DNA of 64,000 bases from Clostridium cadaveris (GTDB taxonomy: Bacteria > Bacillota > Clostridia > Clostridiales > Clostridiaceae), in contig NZ_CP076620.1 in NCBI RefSeq assembly GCF_020911725.1, positions 232,501 to 296,500 on the forward strand, read 5' to 3'. Position 1 is the stretch's first letter. Every line of letters begins with the position of its first letter. The notes below the pieces were generated by a model. The model had not been told where the DNA came from. It saw nothing but the letters and a program-made list of their open reading frames with translations, and did no database searches. A program made the position numbers and the translations under genes. Shown here piece by piece: positions 47,659-55,894 of the stretch.

Positions 47659-49467
47659 TTAATAATCAGGAAATAAGACCTCCATTAAAGCAGAAATGAA
47701 AGGATCACTGCCTCCTTCAGATCTATAATACGCAGCTAGTTCTGGATTGTCTGTAACTATACCATCAATAGGTAAAGATAATAGTTTTTTCATAGCTTCA
47801 TCTTCATTTATTGTCCATACAAAGACTTTTTTATCATTGGAATGTATTCTAAAGATGACATTTCTATCTATGAAAGTTGATTCAATGCTGAACATATCAA
47901 CATCTTTCATTCCATAGTACTCTCCAAAGATAATCGGTGTTATATAAACTGTTTTTATGTTTTTGTCTAGCTCTTTTATTTTGTGCAACACCTCTAAATT
48001 CATAGAAGCAATGACACACTGATTCTCAAAATTATACTTTTTAATAAGATTTATAGTATCTTCTTCAAGATTACTCTCATGACCGTTAATCTTCAATTCT
48101 ATCATCAATTTGATTTTTCCGTTTGCCTTTTGTATCATCTGCTCTAAAGTTGGAATTCTCGTATTTTCAAACTCTGGGGAATAGTAACTGCCAGCATCAT
48201 ATGTCTTTATTTCATCGTAAGTAACATCCCAGACATTCTTATTTACACCAGTAGTACGTTTGAAATTGGTGTCATGAAGAATAATAAGCTCTTTATCCTT
48301 AGACTGTTGGATATCTATCTCAGCATAATCTGCATTACTTTTAATAGCTTTCTCTAATGCTGGCAGTGTATTTTCAGGTGCAAATAAGCTGCCAGCACGA
48401 TGGGCCACAATGTCACGTTTTTGACTAATTAAAGAGAACATTTCAAATGCGTTTCCATGATAATCTATATAAAAACCTATAGCTGTAAACATAAGGAGAA
48501 GCTCAGCAACACTAAGTACAACCACTGAAACTCTAGGCTTTTTTTTCTCTACTTTTTTAAAGTCAATATTATAACCAATATGGTGTAAATAATTATTCAT
48601 AATAAATGCAAAGCTTCCTGAGAATATTACTATTCGGAAGATAAATGTTGCATATTGCTTTAACTGAATGTAGTTAATCAAAAAGTTTTGCTCCGAAAAA
48701 TCATTGTAATCTATATATCTAAACTTTATTATGCTAAACAAAAGAAATATTCCGCAAATAAGAAGAAAAATCAATAGTATAGCTATTATCCATGATAAGT
48801 ATTTAAATAATGTTTTAAAAAATTTATTTTTCATCATACCATAACTTTTTTTACAAGCAGTTAAAAATGACACATCTTCTAAGATAAATATAGGTATACT
48901 GTAAATCATGTAAAATACAATAAAATTGACAATTACTACAATTAAAGTATAGATGATATATATTCCGCCACTTTCTCTAAAATAATCAACAACATATTCG
49001 GGAATACGAAGATTGATCAAAGTATCTGGGGTTAAGGTAAATGATGTTATTGGAAATAAAATCATAACAAAGAACAATAACAGCCAATTTTGAGGTCTTG
49101 CGGCATGAAGTGATTTATTTATTGAAATCTTCAATAGCTGACAAAGGCTTAGCTTTTCTTTGTGATTTGAACTATAGAAGTATTGAACCATAACACTCAT
49201 TTCTAACATTATGTAGACACCTAATATTAGTAAGCAGAATATCAATACCGGAATAGTAAATGGATGCAATAGCCAAGTGCTCAATGTCTCTAAGTCTAAA
49301 TATGGTGTTTTTGCTCTTTTTAGCGTGAAATTTACGAAAATATGAAGTATTGGAAAGAGTATTAAACCTCCAAGTATTTTATATAGGAACTCAAATATAA
49401 GAAGAACTCTCCAATTCCATATGATACTCTTTAGTGTATTTTTTATATCATGAGTTATGCTTTTCAT
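47659..49467 (-). CDS. Membrane glycerophosphodiester phosphodiesterase
   Basis: 602 aa. The N-terminal 345 residues form a membrane domain (GPDPase_memb) with about eight hydrophobic segments. The C-terminal GDPD domain (about 350-600) begins with RDIVAHRAGSLFAPENT (catalytic His) and has DYAEIDIQQSKD and the second His in IILHDTNFKRTT. It hydrolyses glycerophosphodiesters, perhaps from lipid or teichoic acid turnover, on the outer face. The ATG lies 1 nt after the stop of the upstream small gene, so the two are translationally coupled. Confidence 0.92.
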   Translation of the reverse strand: MKSITHDIKNTLKSIIWNWRVLLIFEFLYKILGGLILFPILHIFVNFTLKRAKTPYLDLETLSTWLLHPFTIPVLIFCLLILGVYIMLEMSVMVQYFYSSNHKEKLSLCQLLKISINKSLHAARPQNWLLLFFVMILFPITSFTLTPDTLINLRIPEYVVDYFRESGGIYIIYTLIVVIVNFIVFYMIYSIPIFILEDVSFLTACKKSYGMMKNKFFKTLFKYLSWIIAILLIFLLICGIFLLFSIIKFRYIDYNDFSEQNFLINYIQLKQYATFIFRIVIFSGSFAFIMNNYLHHIGYNIDFKKVEKKKPRVSVVVLSVAELLLMFTAIGFYIDYHGNAFEMFSLISQKRDIVAHRAGSLFAPENTLPALEKAIKSNADYAEIDIQQSKDKELIILHDTNFKRTTGVNKNVWDVTYDEIKTYDAGSYYSPEFENTRIPTLEQMIQKANGKIKLMIELKINGHESNLEEDTINLIKKYNFENQCVIASMNLEVLHKIKELDKNIKTVYITPIIFGEYYGMKDVDMFSIESTFIDRNVIFRIHSNDKKVFVWTINEDEAMKKLLSLPIDGIVTDNPELAAYYRSEGGSDPFISALMEVLFPDY

Positions 49468-49468
49468 A

Positions 49469-49720
49469 TTAGCCCTTTAATCCATTTTGTTGGCGCTCCA
49501 TATTTTCTATAACAACGTCATAAATTTCACCTAATGAAGCACAATATTCTAGCACTCTCCAAGGAGTATTTGTGTGAAAATGAATTTTAATAAGTTCATC
49601 ATCACCAACTGCAAGGAGACAGTCGCCCTCTATATTCTTAGTAATATATTCATTAATGTCGTCCTCTGATAGATTTTTTCCTTCAATTAATAACTGTGTA
49701 TCAAATTTATATTCAAGCAT
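49469..49720 (-). CDS. Stand-alone FakA C-terminal-like domain
   Basis: 83 aa. The sequence matches the last domain of FakA/YloV-type fatty-acid kinases: KFDTQLLIEGKNLSEDDIN, DCLLAVGDDELIKIHFHTN and VLEYCASLGEIYDVVIENM. In FakA it follows the DhaL kinase domain, but here it is alone with no DhaL or DegV/FakB gene beside it. AGGAGGATAACT precedes the ATG. It is coupled to the GDPD gene, so a link to membrane lipid turnover is plausible. Confidence 0.7.
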   Translation of the reverse strand: MLEYKFDTQLLIEGKNLSEDDINEYITKNIEGDCLLAVGDDELIKIHFHTNTPWRVLEYCASLGEIYDVVIENMERQQNGLKG

Positions 49721-49959
49721 AGTTATCCTCCTTTTATATTTTGTATATTTTTATTATAGTCTATTTGAGTTGAAAATTATTAATAAATAAATGTTTTTTA
49801 AGATCTTTTCAAAGAAATTATACCACTAACTCATTAATTTTTTCACTTAAGCTATTCTTAACTTACATAAAAATTACTTAGTATTTCTTTTATAACTAGT
49901 GTAAGCTTTTATTAAAGCTTTCGTTGTATATAGTAGAGATCTCAGAAAGGAGACAAGAT

Positions 49960-50520
49960 ATGAGAATAGATAGAGAAAATTTTCTCACCCAGATGAGGCG
50001 TAAAGATGAGAAATCACTGGAATATATAATTGATATATACAGTTCTCTTGTTAATGGAATCGTTAGAAGAGTACTGGAGCCTCTTAAAAATGAAGGAATA
50101 ATTGAAGAATGTATATCAGATGTTTTTTTAAGTGTATGGAATAATATAGATAAATTTAGAGGAAACAATGATAATTTCAAGAGTTGGATTGGCGGCATAA
50201 GCAAATATAAAGCTATAGATTATTACAGAAAATACAGTACGGAAAAGGGAAATACTGAGATAATAGACAACAGTATTTCAAACGGAGAAAATCTAGAAGA
50301 AAACATCATAAAAGGTATAGAAACAAGAAATGTTATGAAGCTCATAAATGAATTAAAGGAGCCAGATAAGAGTATCTTTGTCATGAAATTTTTATTTGGA
50401 TATAGCGGACAGAAAATATCAGATGCGCTAGGGCTTACTGTCAGCAATATAAATACAAGGGTAAGCAGAGGAAGGAAAAGGTTGAAGGAACAGTTTGAAA
50501 ATATAAGTAAGGAGGGATAG
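49960..50520 (+). CDS. ECF-like sigma-70 factor
   Basis: 186 aa with sigma region 2 (LVNGIVRRVLEPLKNEGIIEECISDVFLSVW, then FKSWIGGISKYKAIDYYRK) and region 4 (IFVMKFLFGYSGQKISDALGLTVSNINTRVSRGRKRLKEQF), with no region 3. This is the ECF layout. ATG 49960 has GAAAGGAGACAAG; the longer frame from 49924 has none. It overlaps nothing, and the anti-sigma gene starts 2 bp later. No reliable ECF promoter could be read upstream. Confidence 0.92.
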   Translation: MRIDRENFLTQMRRKDEKSLEYIIDIYSSLVNGIVRRVLEPLKNEGIIEECISDVFLSVWNNIDKFRGNNDNFKSWIGGISKYKAIDYYRKYSTEKGNTEIIDNSISNGENLEENIIKGIETRNVMKLINELKEPDKSIFVMKFLFGYSGQKISDALGLTVSNINTRVSRGRKRLKEQFENISKEG

Positions 50521-50521
50521 C

Positions 50522-51835
50522 ATGAGTTTGAATAATGAAAAAGACATCTATGAATTATTGAATGATGTGGAATTTGATGTGAGCGATGAGGCAGAAGTTG
50601 TCATGAATGATATAGAAAAGAAAAAGCTTAAAAAGAGAGTTAAGAGCAGTATACAGAAATATAAGAAGGTAAATGGTTGGAGTAGAAAGCAAAAGATAAC
50701 TGTAGCTATGATAGCTTTTGTTATATTGGGAACATTAATATCGCCCAAAGGGCGAGAAGTTATAGCCGCTATAAAGAATAAACTATTCTTTAATGCGGGA
50801 GCAGGGCTTGTGAGTACAACGGAAGAGCTTTATGTATTAAATGAGCCTATCAGCGTTAAAAATGAAAAGGAAGAGATAATTATAAAGAGTGTTATTGCAA
50901 AGGAGAAATCCATTCAGGTAGGAGTATGGGTGAATAGAACTGGTAACATTAATTTAACTAAAGAGGAATATGATAAGAAGGAAAGATATGAGATTTATAT
51001 AAAGACATTAGGTGGAGAAACAATAAGACCTACTGGAGGAGCAGAGGGTGGAGGAGGAGAATATTCTTTTATAACAACTTCCTTTCAAACTGAAGAGCTT
51101 TTGAAAGAATTTACTTTAGTATTTAATGGACATGAAACAGATATAAAACTTGTAAAAGCAGATGAGAAGAATAGTTATGATGAGGTTGGAGGAAATAATA
51201 CGGACAAAGATATATTAATAGGTGCAAATAAATACCATCTTCAAAGTAACACATATATAACTTTCTGGAGTGATGAGGAAACAAAGCAAAATGGAGCACA
51301 TTATATAGGATATAATAAGGAAAATATCAATGTTATAGGAAATAATAGCAGTAAGAATTATCAGCTACAACCATCACCGTTTGATGGAAGTGGTAAGGAA
51401 TTTTATGTAGGAAAAGATGTTAAAGAACCTTTACAGATCAATATTAGTGAAATTATCCTTGATTACAGGCTTAAAAATCCAGTAAATTTGAAGATTCCTA
51501 TACCAAAGAAGGGAGAAACAATAGAGATTAATAAGGATATATTCATAGAAGAGCTTAATGAAAAAGCACTTTTAAAATCTATAGAAGGAACAAAGGGTAG
51601 AATAGAATTAACTGTTGATATATCAAAATATAGAAAGAAAGACACTATTATATCTATTATGAGCATTGGAAGAAAGGGATGGGCTATAGGAGCAGGTCCT
51701 AATGACACAGAGATTAAAATGGGAGTAGATTATGAGGATCTTTCTGTTAAAGAAAAATTGATTGGCAAATTAGACATGAAAATAGTTAATATAACTATAA
51801 TAAGGAATGGAAACTGGAAGTTTACAGTTAAATAA
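50522..51835 (+). CDS. DUF4179 anti-sigma factor
   Basis: 437 aa. A cytoplasmic N-terminus of about 60 residues (NDVEFDVSDEAEVVMNDIEKK) is the likely sigma-binding part. One membrane helix (TVAMIAFVILGTLIS, about 60-75) and a large extracellular DUF4179-type region follow. Coupling to the sigma gene (start 2 bp after its stop) is the normal arrangement of an ECF sigma/anti-sigma pair. The outer domain should sense envelope stress and release the sigma factor. GGAGGGATAGC precedes ATG 50522. Confidence 0.85.
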   Translation: MSLNNEKDIYELLNDVEFDVSDEAEVVMNDIEKKKLKKRVKSSIQKYKKVNGWSRKQKITVAMIAFVILGTLISPKGREVIAAIKNKLFFNAGAGLVSTTEELYVLNEPISVKNEKEEIIIKSVIAKEKSIQVGVWVNRTGNINLTKEEYDKKERYEIYIKTLGGETIRPTGGAEGGGGEYSFITTSFQTEELLKEFTLVFNGHETDIKLVKADEKNSYDEVGGNNTDKDILIGANKYHLQSNTYITFWSDEETKQNGAHYIGYNKENINVIGNNSSKNYQLQPSPFDGSGKEFYVGKDVKEPLQINISEIILDYRLKNPVNLKIPIPKKGETIEINKDIFIEELNEKALLKSIEGTKGRIELTVDISKYRKKDTIISIMSIGRKGWAIGAGPNDTEIKMGVDYEDLSVKEKLIGKLDMKIVNITIIRNGNWKFTVK

Positions 51836-51944
51836 AATTAAAAAATTTTTTCTAAAAATAATTAAAAAAGCACCTAAAAATTAAGTCCTCCTTGTATTTA
51901 ATAATGAAAAAGAAATTGGACAGAATAATTAGGAGGAAAGCAAA

Positions 51945-52292
51945 ATGAAAAAAATATTGTCTATAGTAGCAATAGCAGCACTTTTAGGAGGAACAACTGT
52001 ATCGGCATCAGCAATAAACAAAAATTCACAAAATGACGTAGCAAAGTTAGCGGAAATAAAAACTAATCTTGAAAAGACTTACGGAAAAGATTGGGATGAT
52101 AAGCTAGATGAACTATATGGCGATGATTGGGATGCAGAATTAGAAGCAAAATATGGCGATGACTGGGATGACACAGATGATGACTATGATTTAGATCAAG
52201 ATGATAAGGATGATGAAGATCATGATGAGAATGACAACGTAGATGATAACGATGATTTTCATGATATAGATGATAAATATGATAATGACTAG
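51945..52292 (+). CDS. Secreted Asp-rich repeat protein
   Basis: 115 aa. A signal peptide (MKKILSIVAIAALLGGTTVSASA) is followed by about 25 residues and then three short repeats of the form YGxDWDxxL/DxxY (TYGKDWDDKLDEL, LYGDDWDAELEA, KYGDDWDDTDDD). The tail is almost entirely Asp with Glu, His and Asn. It has no recognised domain. The acidic tail may bind calcium or other cations at the cell surface. GGAGGAAAGC precedes ATG 51945. It is followed by its own terminator and by sigI. Confidence 0.75.
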   Translation: MKKILSIVAIAALLGGTTVSASAINKNSQNDVAKLAEIKTNLEKTYGKDWDDKLDELYGDDWDAELEAKYGDDWDDTDDDYDLDQDDKDDEDHDENDNVDDNDDFHDIDDKYDND

Positions 52293-52304
52293 AATTCCCT
52301 TATT

Positions 52305-52341
52305 CAAACAAACTCTAGATTATTTTCTAGAGTTTGTTTAC
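52305..52341 (+). terminator. Terminator between the Asp-rich gene and sigI
   Basis: AACAAACTCTAGA pairs perfectly with TCTAGAGTTTGTT around TTATTT. A sigI promoter must lie in the following 45 bp or upstream. Confidence 0.7.
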
Positions 52342-52398
52342 TATAAATATATAGATTCTATTTTTAATAGATTACAAATTTTTTTAGGAGGAGTCTTA

Positions 52399-53052
52399 AT
52401 GGCATTTGAAAATAAGCCGTTAGGCAATGATGAGGTTAATTTAATAATAGAAGAATACATGCCTCTTATTCTTAAGACAATAAGTGAAACTACAGGAAGA
52501 TATGTATCTATAGAAAATGATGAAGAATTTTCTGTAGGACTTTTGGCTTTTACAGAAGCTGTAGAGAGATACGATGAGGAGAAAGGAATATTTTCGTCTT
52601 TCGCAAAGCTTGTTATATCTAGTAGAGTAAAGAATCACATTATAAAAGAGAAAAAGAACAACATAAATATATCTTTTGATGAGCTTGCTGAGATGGGAAT
52701 TGAAATAGAAGGAAAAGATGAATCTGAAGAGGATAATGAGATACTAAAAGAAGAAATAGAAAAATTCAAAAAAGAATTAAAGGATTTTAACATTACTTTA
52801 GAAGATTTGGCAGACAAATCACCAAAACACGAGGACACAAGAAAAAATGCCATAGGGATATCGAAAAAGGTAAGTAAGGATGAACCTATGACGAATTTTA
52901 TATTTACTAAAAAAAGACTTCCTATAAAGCGAATTTCGTTAAAATACCTTGTTACGGAAAAAGTTATTAAAAGAAGCAAGGAATTTATTTTATCTGTAGT
53001 TATTATTTTATATAGAAATTATAGAAATTTAAGGCTCTGGATTAGATGCTAG
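52399..53052 (+). CDS. sigI: RNA polymerase sigma-I factor
   Basis: 217 aa, SigI family. The region 2 stretch reads LIIEEYMPLILKTISETTGRYV, then NDEEFSVGLLAFTEAVERYDEEKG and FAKLVISSRVKNHI. The SigI-specific C-terminal domain shows FNITLEDLADKSPKHEDTRKNA and FTKKRLPIKRISLKYLV. In clostridia and bacilli SigI is held by the membrane protein RsgI and responds to heat or to polysaccharides. ATG 52399 follows AGGAGGAGTC. rsgI follows at 11 bp. Confidence 0.93.
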   Translation: MAFENKPLGNDEVNLIIEEYMPLILKTISETTGRYVSIENDEEFSVGLLAFTEAVERYDEEKGIFSSFAKLVISSRVKNHIIKEKKNNINISFDELAEMGIEIEGKDESEEDNEILKEEIEKFKKELKDFNITLEDLADKSPKHEDTRKNAIGISKKVSKDEPMTNFIFTKKRLPIKRISLKYLVTEKVIKRSKEFILSVVIILYRNYRNLRLWIRC

Positions 53053-53063
53053 GAGGTATTAAT

Positions 53064-53945
53064 ATGTATTTCAAAGGTATGGTTATGGAGGTAAAAGAGA
53101 CTTATGCCTTGGTCATGAAAGAAGATGGAACTATAGCAAAAATTCTGAATAAACCAGGGCTGGAAATTGGTCAAAAGATTTTTTTTACAGAAGAAGATAT
53201 AGTAGAGAGTAGATCATTAGAGAAAAAAGAAGAAAATCCCCAAAAGCGTATAATGGCTTTTATCGCAGCAGCGGCAGCAGTAGTTTTAATGATGATTCCA
53301 TTACTAAAGGGGGTTAGCCCTATGGCAAAGGGATATGCTATGATAACTTTTGATATCAATCCAAGTTTATCAATTAAGATAGACAAAAATCAAACCATAG
53401 TTAAAGCGGAAGGATTGAATGAGGATGGTAAGGCCTTAGATTTAGATGAGCTTAAAGGAAAAACGCTAGCAGAAGGCAGTGGAATTTTGAGAAATACTAT
53501 CCTAAATAAGTCTGACATAACAAATAAAGATTCAGTAATAGTTGGATTTACATTTTTAAATTCTAAAGAAGATATGGAATTTGAGGATAAGATAAAAGAC
53601 GTTTTAAATAATAATTTTCAAAACTTCAAAGTTATGTATCTAAAAGGAAATAAGGATGACCTAAAGATAGCAGAAGAAAAGGGTGTTTCTCTCGGAAAAT
53701 ACGAAGCTATGTTGAAACTTGATGATGATGTACTAGAAGAAAAGTTAGAACAGCTTTCAGTACCTGAGCTTGTGGAGCTTCTGAAGGAATATTCCAACAC
53801 GCCGTATCTTAATGAGGAAATGAAAGAAGAAATTCAGGATGAACTTGAGGACAAAATAGAGGACAGCAATGATAAGGATGATGACTCTGACGATAAAGAT
53901 GAGGTAGATGATGCAGATGATGATGCAAGTGAACAAGATGATTAG
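53064..53945 (+). CDS. rsgI: Anti-sigma-I factor RsgI with Asp-rich tail
   Basis: 293 aa. The N-terminal RsgI_N domain (MYFKGMVMEVKETYALVM to FFTEEDIVE) binds SigI. One membrane helix (IMAFIAAAAAVVLMMIPLL, about 68-87) is followed by the conserved extracellular SFDINPSLSIKI-type region (here MITFDINPSLSIKIDKN) that undergoes autoproteolysis in homologues. The protein ends in a coiled Glu/Lys part and a strongly acidic tail (DDKDEVDDADDDASEQDD) instead of a carbohydrate-binding module. AGGAGGT precedes ATG 53064. The acidic tail resembles that of the secreted protein two genes upstream. Confidence 0.92.
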   Translation: MYFKGMVMEVKETYALVMKEDGTIAKILNKPGLEIGQKIFFTEEDIVESRSLEKKEENPQKRIMAFIAAAAAVVLMMIPLLKGVSPMAKGYAMITFDINPSLSIKIDKNQTIVKAEGLNEDGKALDLDELKGKTLAEGSGILRNTILNKSDITNKDSVIVGFTFLNSKEDMEFEDKIKDVLNNNFQNFKVMYLKGNKDDLKIAEEKGVSLGKYEAMLKLDDDVLEEKLEQLSVPELVELLKEYSNTPYLNEEMKEEIQDELEDKIEDSNDKDDDSDDKDEVDDADDDASEQDD

Positions 53946-54018
53946 AATCTATAATCTTATGTTAAAATTACAAAAATGTAATGTTTAAGTAATAAAATTC
54001 TCTAAATAAATATTGAGG

Positions 54019-54043
54019 TATGATATAAAATATTTATATCATA
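54019..54043. promoter_or_regulatory. Perfect palindrome upstream of the BceRS-like operon
   Basis: TATGATATAAA (54019-54029) and TTTATATCATA (54033-54043) are perfect inverted arms around ATA. It lies 73 bp before the response regulator and is a candidate binding site for it. Confidence 0.4.
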
Positions 54044-54056
54044 ATAAATGATTACA

Positions 54057-54083
54057 AAGGCACAGGGGAAGAAATCCCCTTGT
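54057..54083 (+). other. Strong hairpin in the leader of the BceRS-like operon
   Basis: GGCACAGGGGA pairs with TCCCCTTGTGCC (one bulged base) around AGAAA. No T-run follows, so it may be a leader structure or a weak rsgI terminator. Confidence 0.45.
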
Positions 54084-54115
54084 GCCTATAGGCTTTATGA
54101 AAGGAGCAATAATTT

Positions 54116-54787
54116 ATGGAAAAAATTATTATAGTGGAGGATGATAAAGCAATAAGAGAAGAGCTTGCAAACTTTTTATCTAAATATGGTTACGATATTA
54201 AAGTACCATGGGAATTTGAAAATATTCTTGAATACATAGAAAACGAAAAAGGCGATTTAATATTGTTAGATATAAATCTCCCTGTGTTTGATGGATATTA
54301 TCTATGCAAGGAAATTAGAAAAAAGTCGGAAATTCCTATAATTATAGTTACTAGCAGAGATAGCGATATGGATGAGCTTATGAGCATGAATTTAGGCGCA
54401 GATGATTTTATAACAAAGCCTTATAATACTGAAATACTTCTAGCAAGAATTGCAGCTATATTGAAAAGGGCAGGAGGATCAATAAATACATCAAATACTT
54501 TGAGTTATTGTGATTTTATAGTAAATCTTTCAAATGCAAGCATAACATATGAGAGCAAAACTTTGGAACTTACTAAAAATGAAATAAAGATACTTTCTTA
54601 TTTAATAAGCAGAAAAGGAGAAATCATATCTAGGAATGATCTTATGGAGCATCTTTGGAAGGATGAATGTTTTGTTGATGATAGCACTTTGTCGGTAAAT
54701 ATAACAAGACTTAGAAAAAAACTTGAGGAAATTGGAGTAGGCAATCCTATAGAAACAAGGAGGGGCTTAGGGTACGTAATGCCATGA
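54116..54787 (+). CDS. BceR-like response regulator
   Basis: 223 aa, OmpR type. The receiver begins MEKIIIVEDDKAIREELANFL with acceptor Asp in LILLDINLPVFDGY and lysine in ITKPYNTEIL. The winged helix has DDSTLSVNITRLRKKLEEIG and TRRGLGYVMP. This is close to BceR/VraR-type regulators that control bacitracin-sensing transporters. GAAAGGAGC precedes ATG 54116. It overlaps the kinase start by 4 bp. Confidence 0.9.
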   Translation: MEKIIIVEDDKAIREELANFLSKYGYDIKVPWEFENILEYIENEKGDLILLDINLPVFDGYYLCKEIRKKSEIPIIIVTSRDSDMDELMSMNLGADDFITKPYNTEILLARIAAILKRAGGSINTSNTLSYCDFIVNLSNASITYESKTLELTKNEIKILSYLISRKGEIISRNDLMEHLWKDECFVDDSTLSVNITRLRKKLEEIGVGNPIETRRGLGYVMP

Positions 54788-55800
54788 AGATAGTAGAATA
54801 TTTTAAAGACAAATTAATTATTATAGTGATAAATTTGACGTTATTTGTAGTTATTTCCTGGGTAATGAATGTCATAAAAGTAAATTATGTAGTTATATTA
54901 GTAATATTTTGTATATGGTTCATACCACTTTTATCATATATGTTATGGGAAGCTATTAAATATAAAAGATATTATAATCATATTGAGAAGATTTTAGAGG
55001 GATTAGATAAGAAGTATTTAATTCCAGAAGTATTGGATGAAGCAAATTTTATAGAAGGAAGAATTTTTAATGAACTTTTCAAAGAAGTGGGAAGAGATAT
55101 GCATGAGAACGTGAAGTTCTATAGAGAAATGCAAGAAGACTACAGAGAATACATAGAGACATGGGTTCATGAAATAAAAACGCCTATAGCATCTGCTAAA
55201 TTGATAATTGAAAATAACAAGAGTCCCGTAACAAGCAAAATCGATATACAAATGGATAGAATAGAAGGATTTATAGAACAGGTGTTGTATTATTCAAGAA
55301 GCAGAGATGTAAGCAAAGACTACATAATAAAAAAGATTGACATTGGGGCATCAGTACGAAATGTTGTTAAGAGAAATTATAGAGATTTTATAGTTAAGAA
55401 AATAAAGATTGATATGAGAAATTTAGATAAGACAGTATACAGTGACAGCAAATGGATCGAATTCATACTAAATCAGATTGTGGGCAACTCTATAAAATAT
55501 TCTAGTACTCAAGATCCATTCATATCAATCTACACTGAAGAATACCAAAATTCTTTAATTCTTACTATAGAAGATAATGGAGTAGGAATACCTGATAATG
55601 ACATAGACAGGGTGTTTGAAAAGGGATTTACAGGAGAAAATGGAAGATATTTTGGTAAAAGTACAGGTATGGGATTATACTTATGTAAAAGTTTGTGTGA
55701 AAAACTTGGAATAGGAATCCATGTAGAATCAGAAAAGCAGAAAGGAACAAAGGTGAAAATGATTTTCCCTATATCAAACATGATTAGAAATAGTTACTAA
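54784..55800 (+). CDS. BceS-like intramembrane-sensing histidine kinase
   Basis: 338 aa. Two closely spaced membrane helices (about 12-30 and 37-58) have almost no extracellular loop, the hallmark of BceS kinases. The H-box is EYIETWVHEIKTPIASAKL, with N-box QIVGNSIKYSS, EDNGVGIP and KSTGMGLYLCKSL. In known systems the sensor is the BceAB transporter, but no bceA or bceB gene is present here. AGGGG and a 4-bp overlap couple it to the regulator. Confidence 0.9.
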   Translation: MKIVEYFKDKLIIIVINLTLFVVISWVMNVIKVNYVVILVIFCIWFIPLLSYMLWEAIKYKRYYNHIEKILEGLDKKYLIPEVLDEANFIEGRIFNELFKEVGRDMHENVKFYREMQEDYREYIETWVHEIKTPIASAKLIIENNKSPVTSKIDIQMDRIEGFIEQVLYYSRSRDVSKDYIIKKIDIGASVRNVVKRNYRDFIVKKIKIDMRNLDKTVYSDSKWIEFILNQIVGNSIKYSSTQDPFISIYTEEYQNSLILTIEDNGVGIPDNDIDRVFEKGFTGENGRYFGKSTGMGLYLCKSLCEKLGIGIHVESEKQKGTKVKMIFPISNMIRNSY

Positions 55801-55894
55801 ATAAAAGAAGTAAAAGGCTTTGTGGAATAAATTAGCCAATCTAGCGAATAATAATCTTATAAAATATTCATATTGTAAGGATGTGCACACTGAT

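Noticed and set aside
49890-51920. Shared TTGTATxTAxTA element upstream of the sigma gene and the Asp-rich gene as an ECF promoter
   Set aside because: The matching core is short and AT-rich, and the upstream boxes do not align at a constant distance.
52075-52290. Imperfect nucleotide repeats in the Asp-rich gene as a CRISPR or tandem-repeat array
   Set aside because: The repeats come from protein repeats and GAT/GAC codons; there are no regular spacers.
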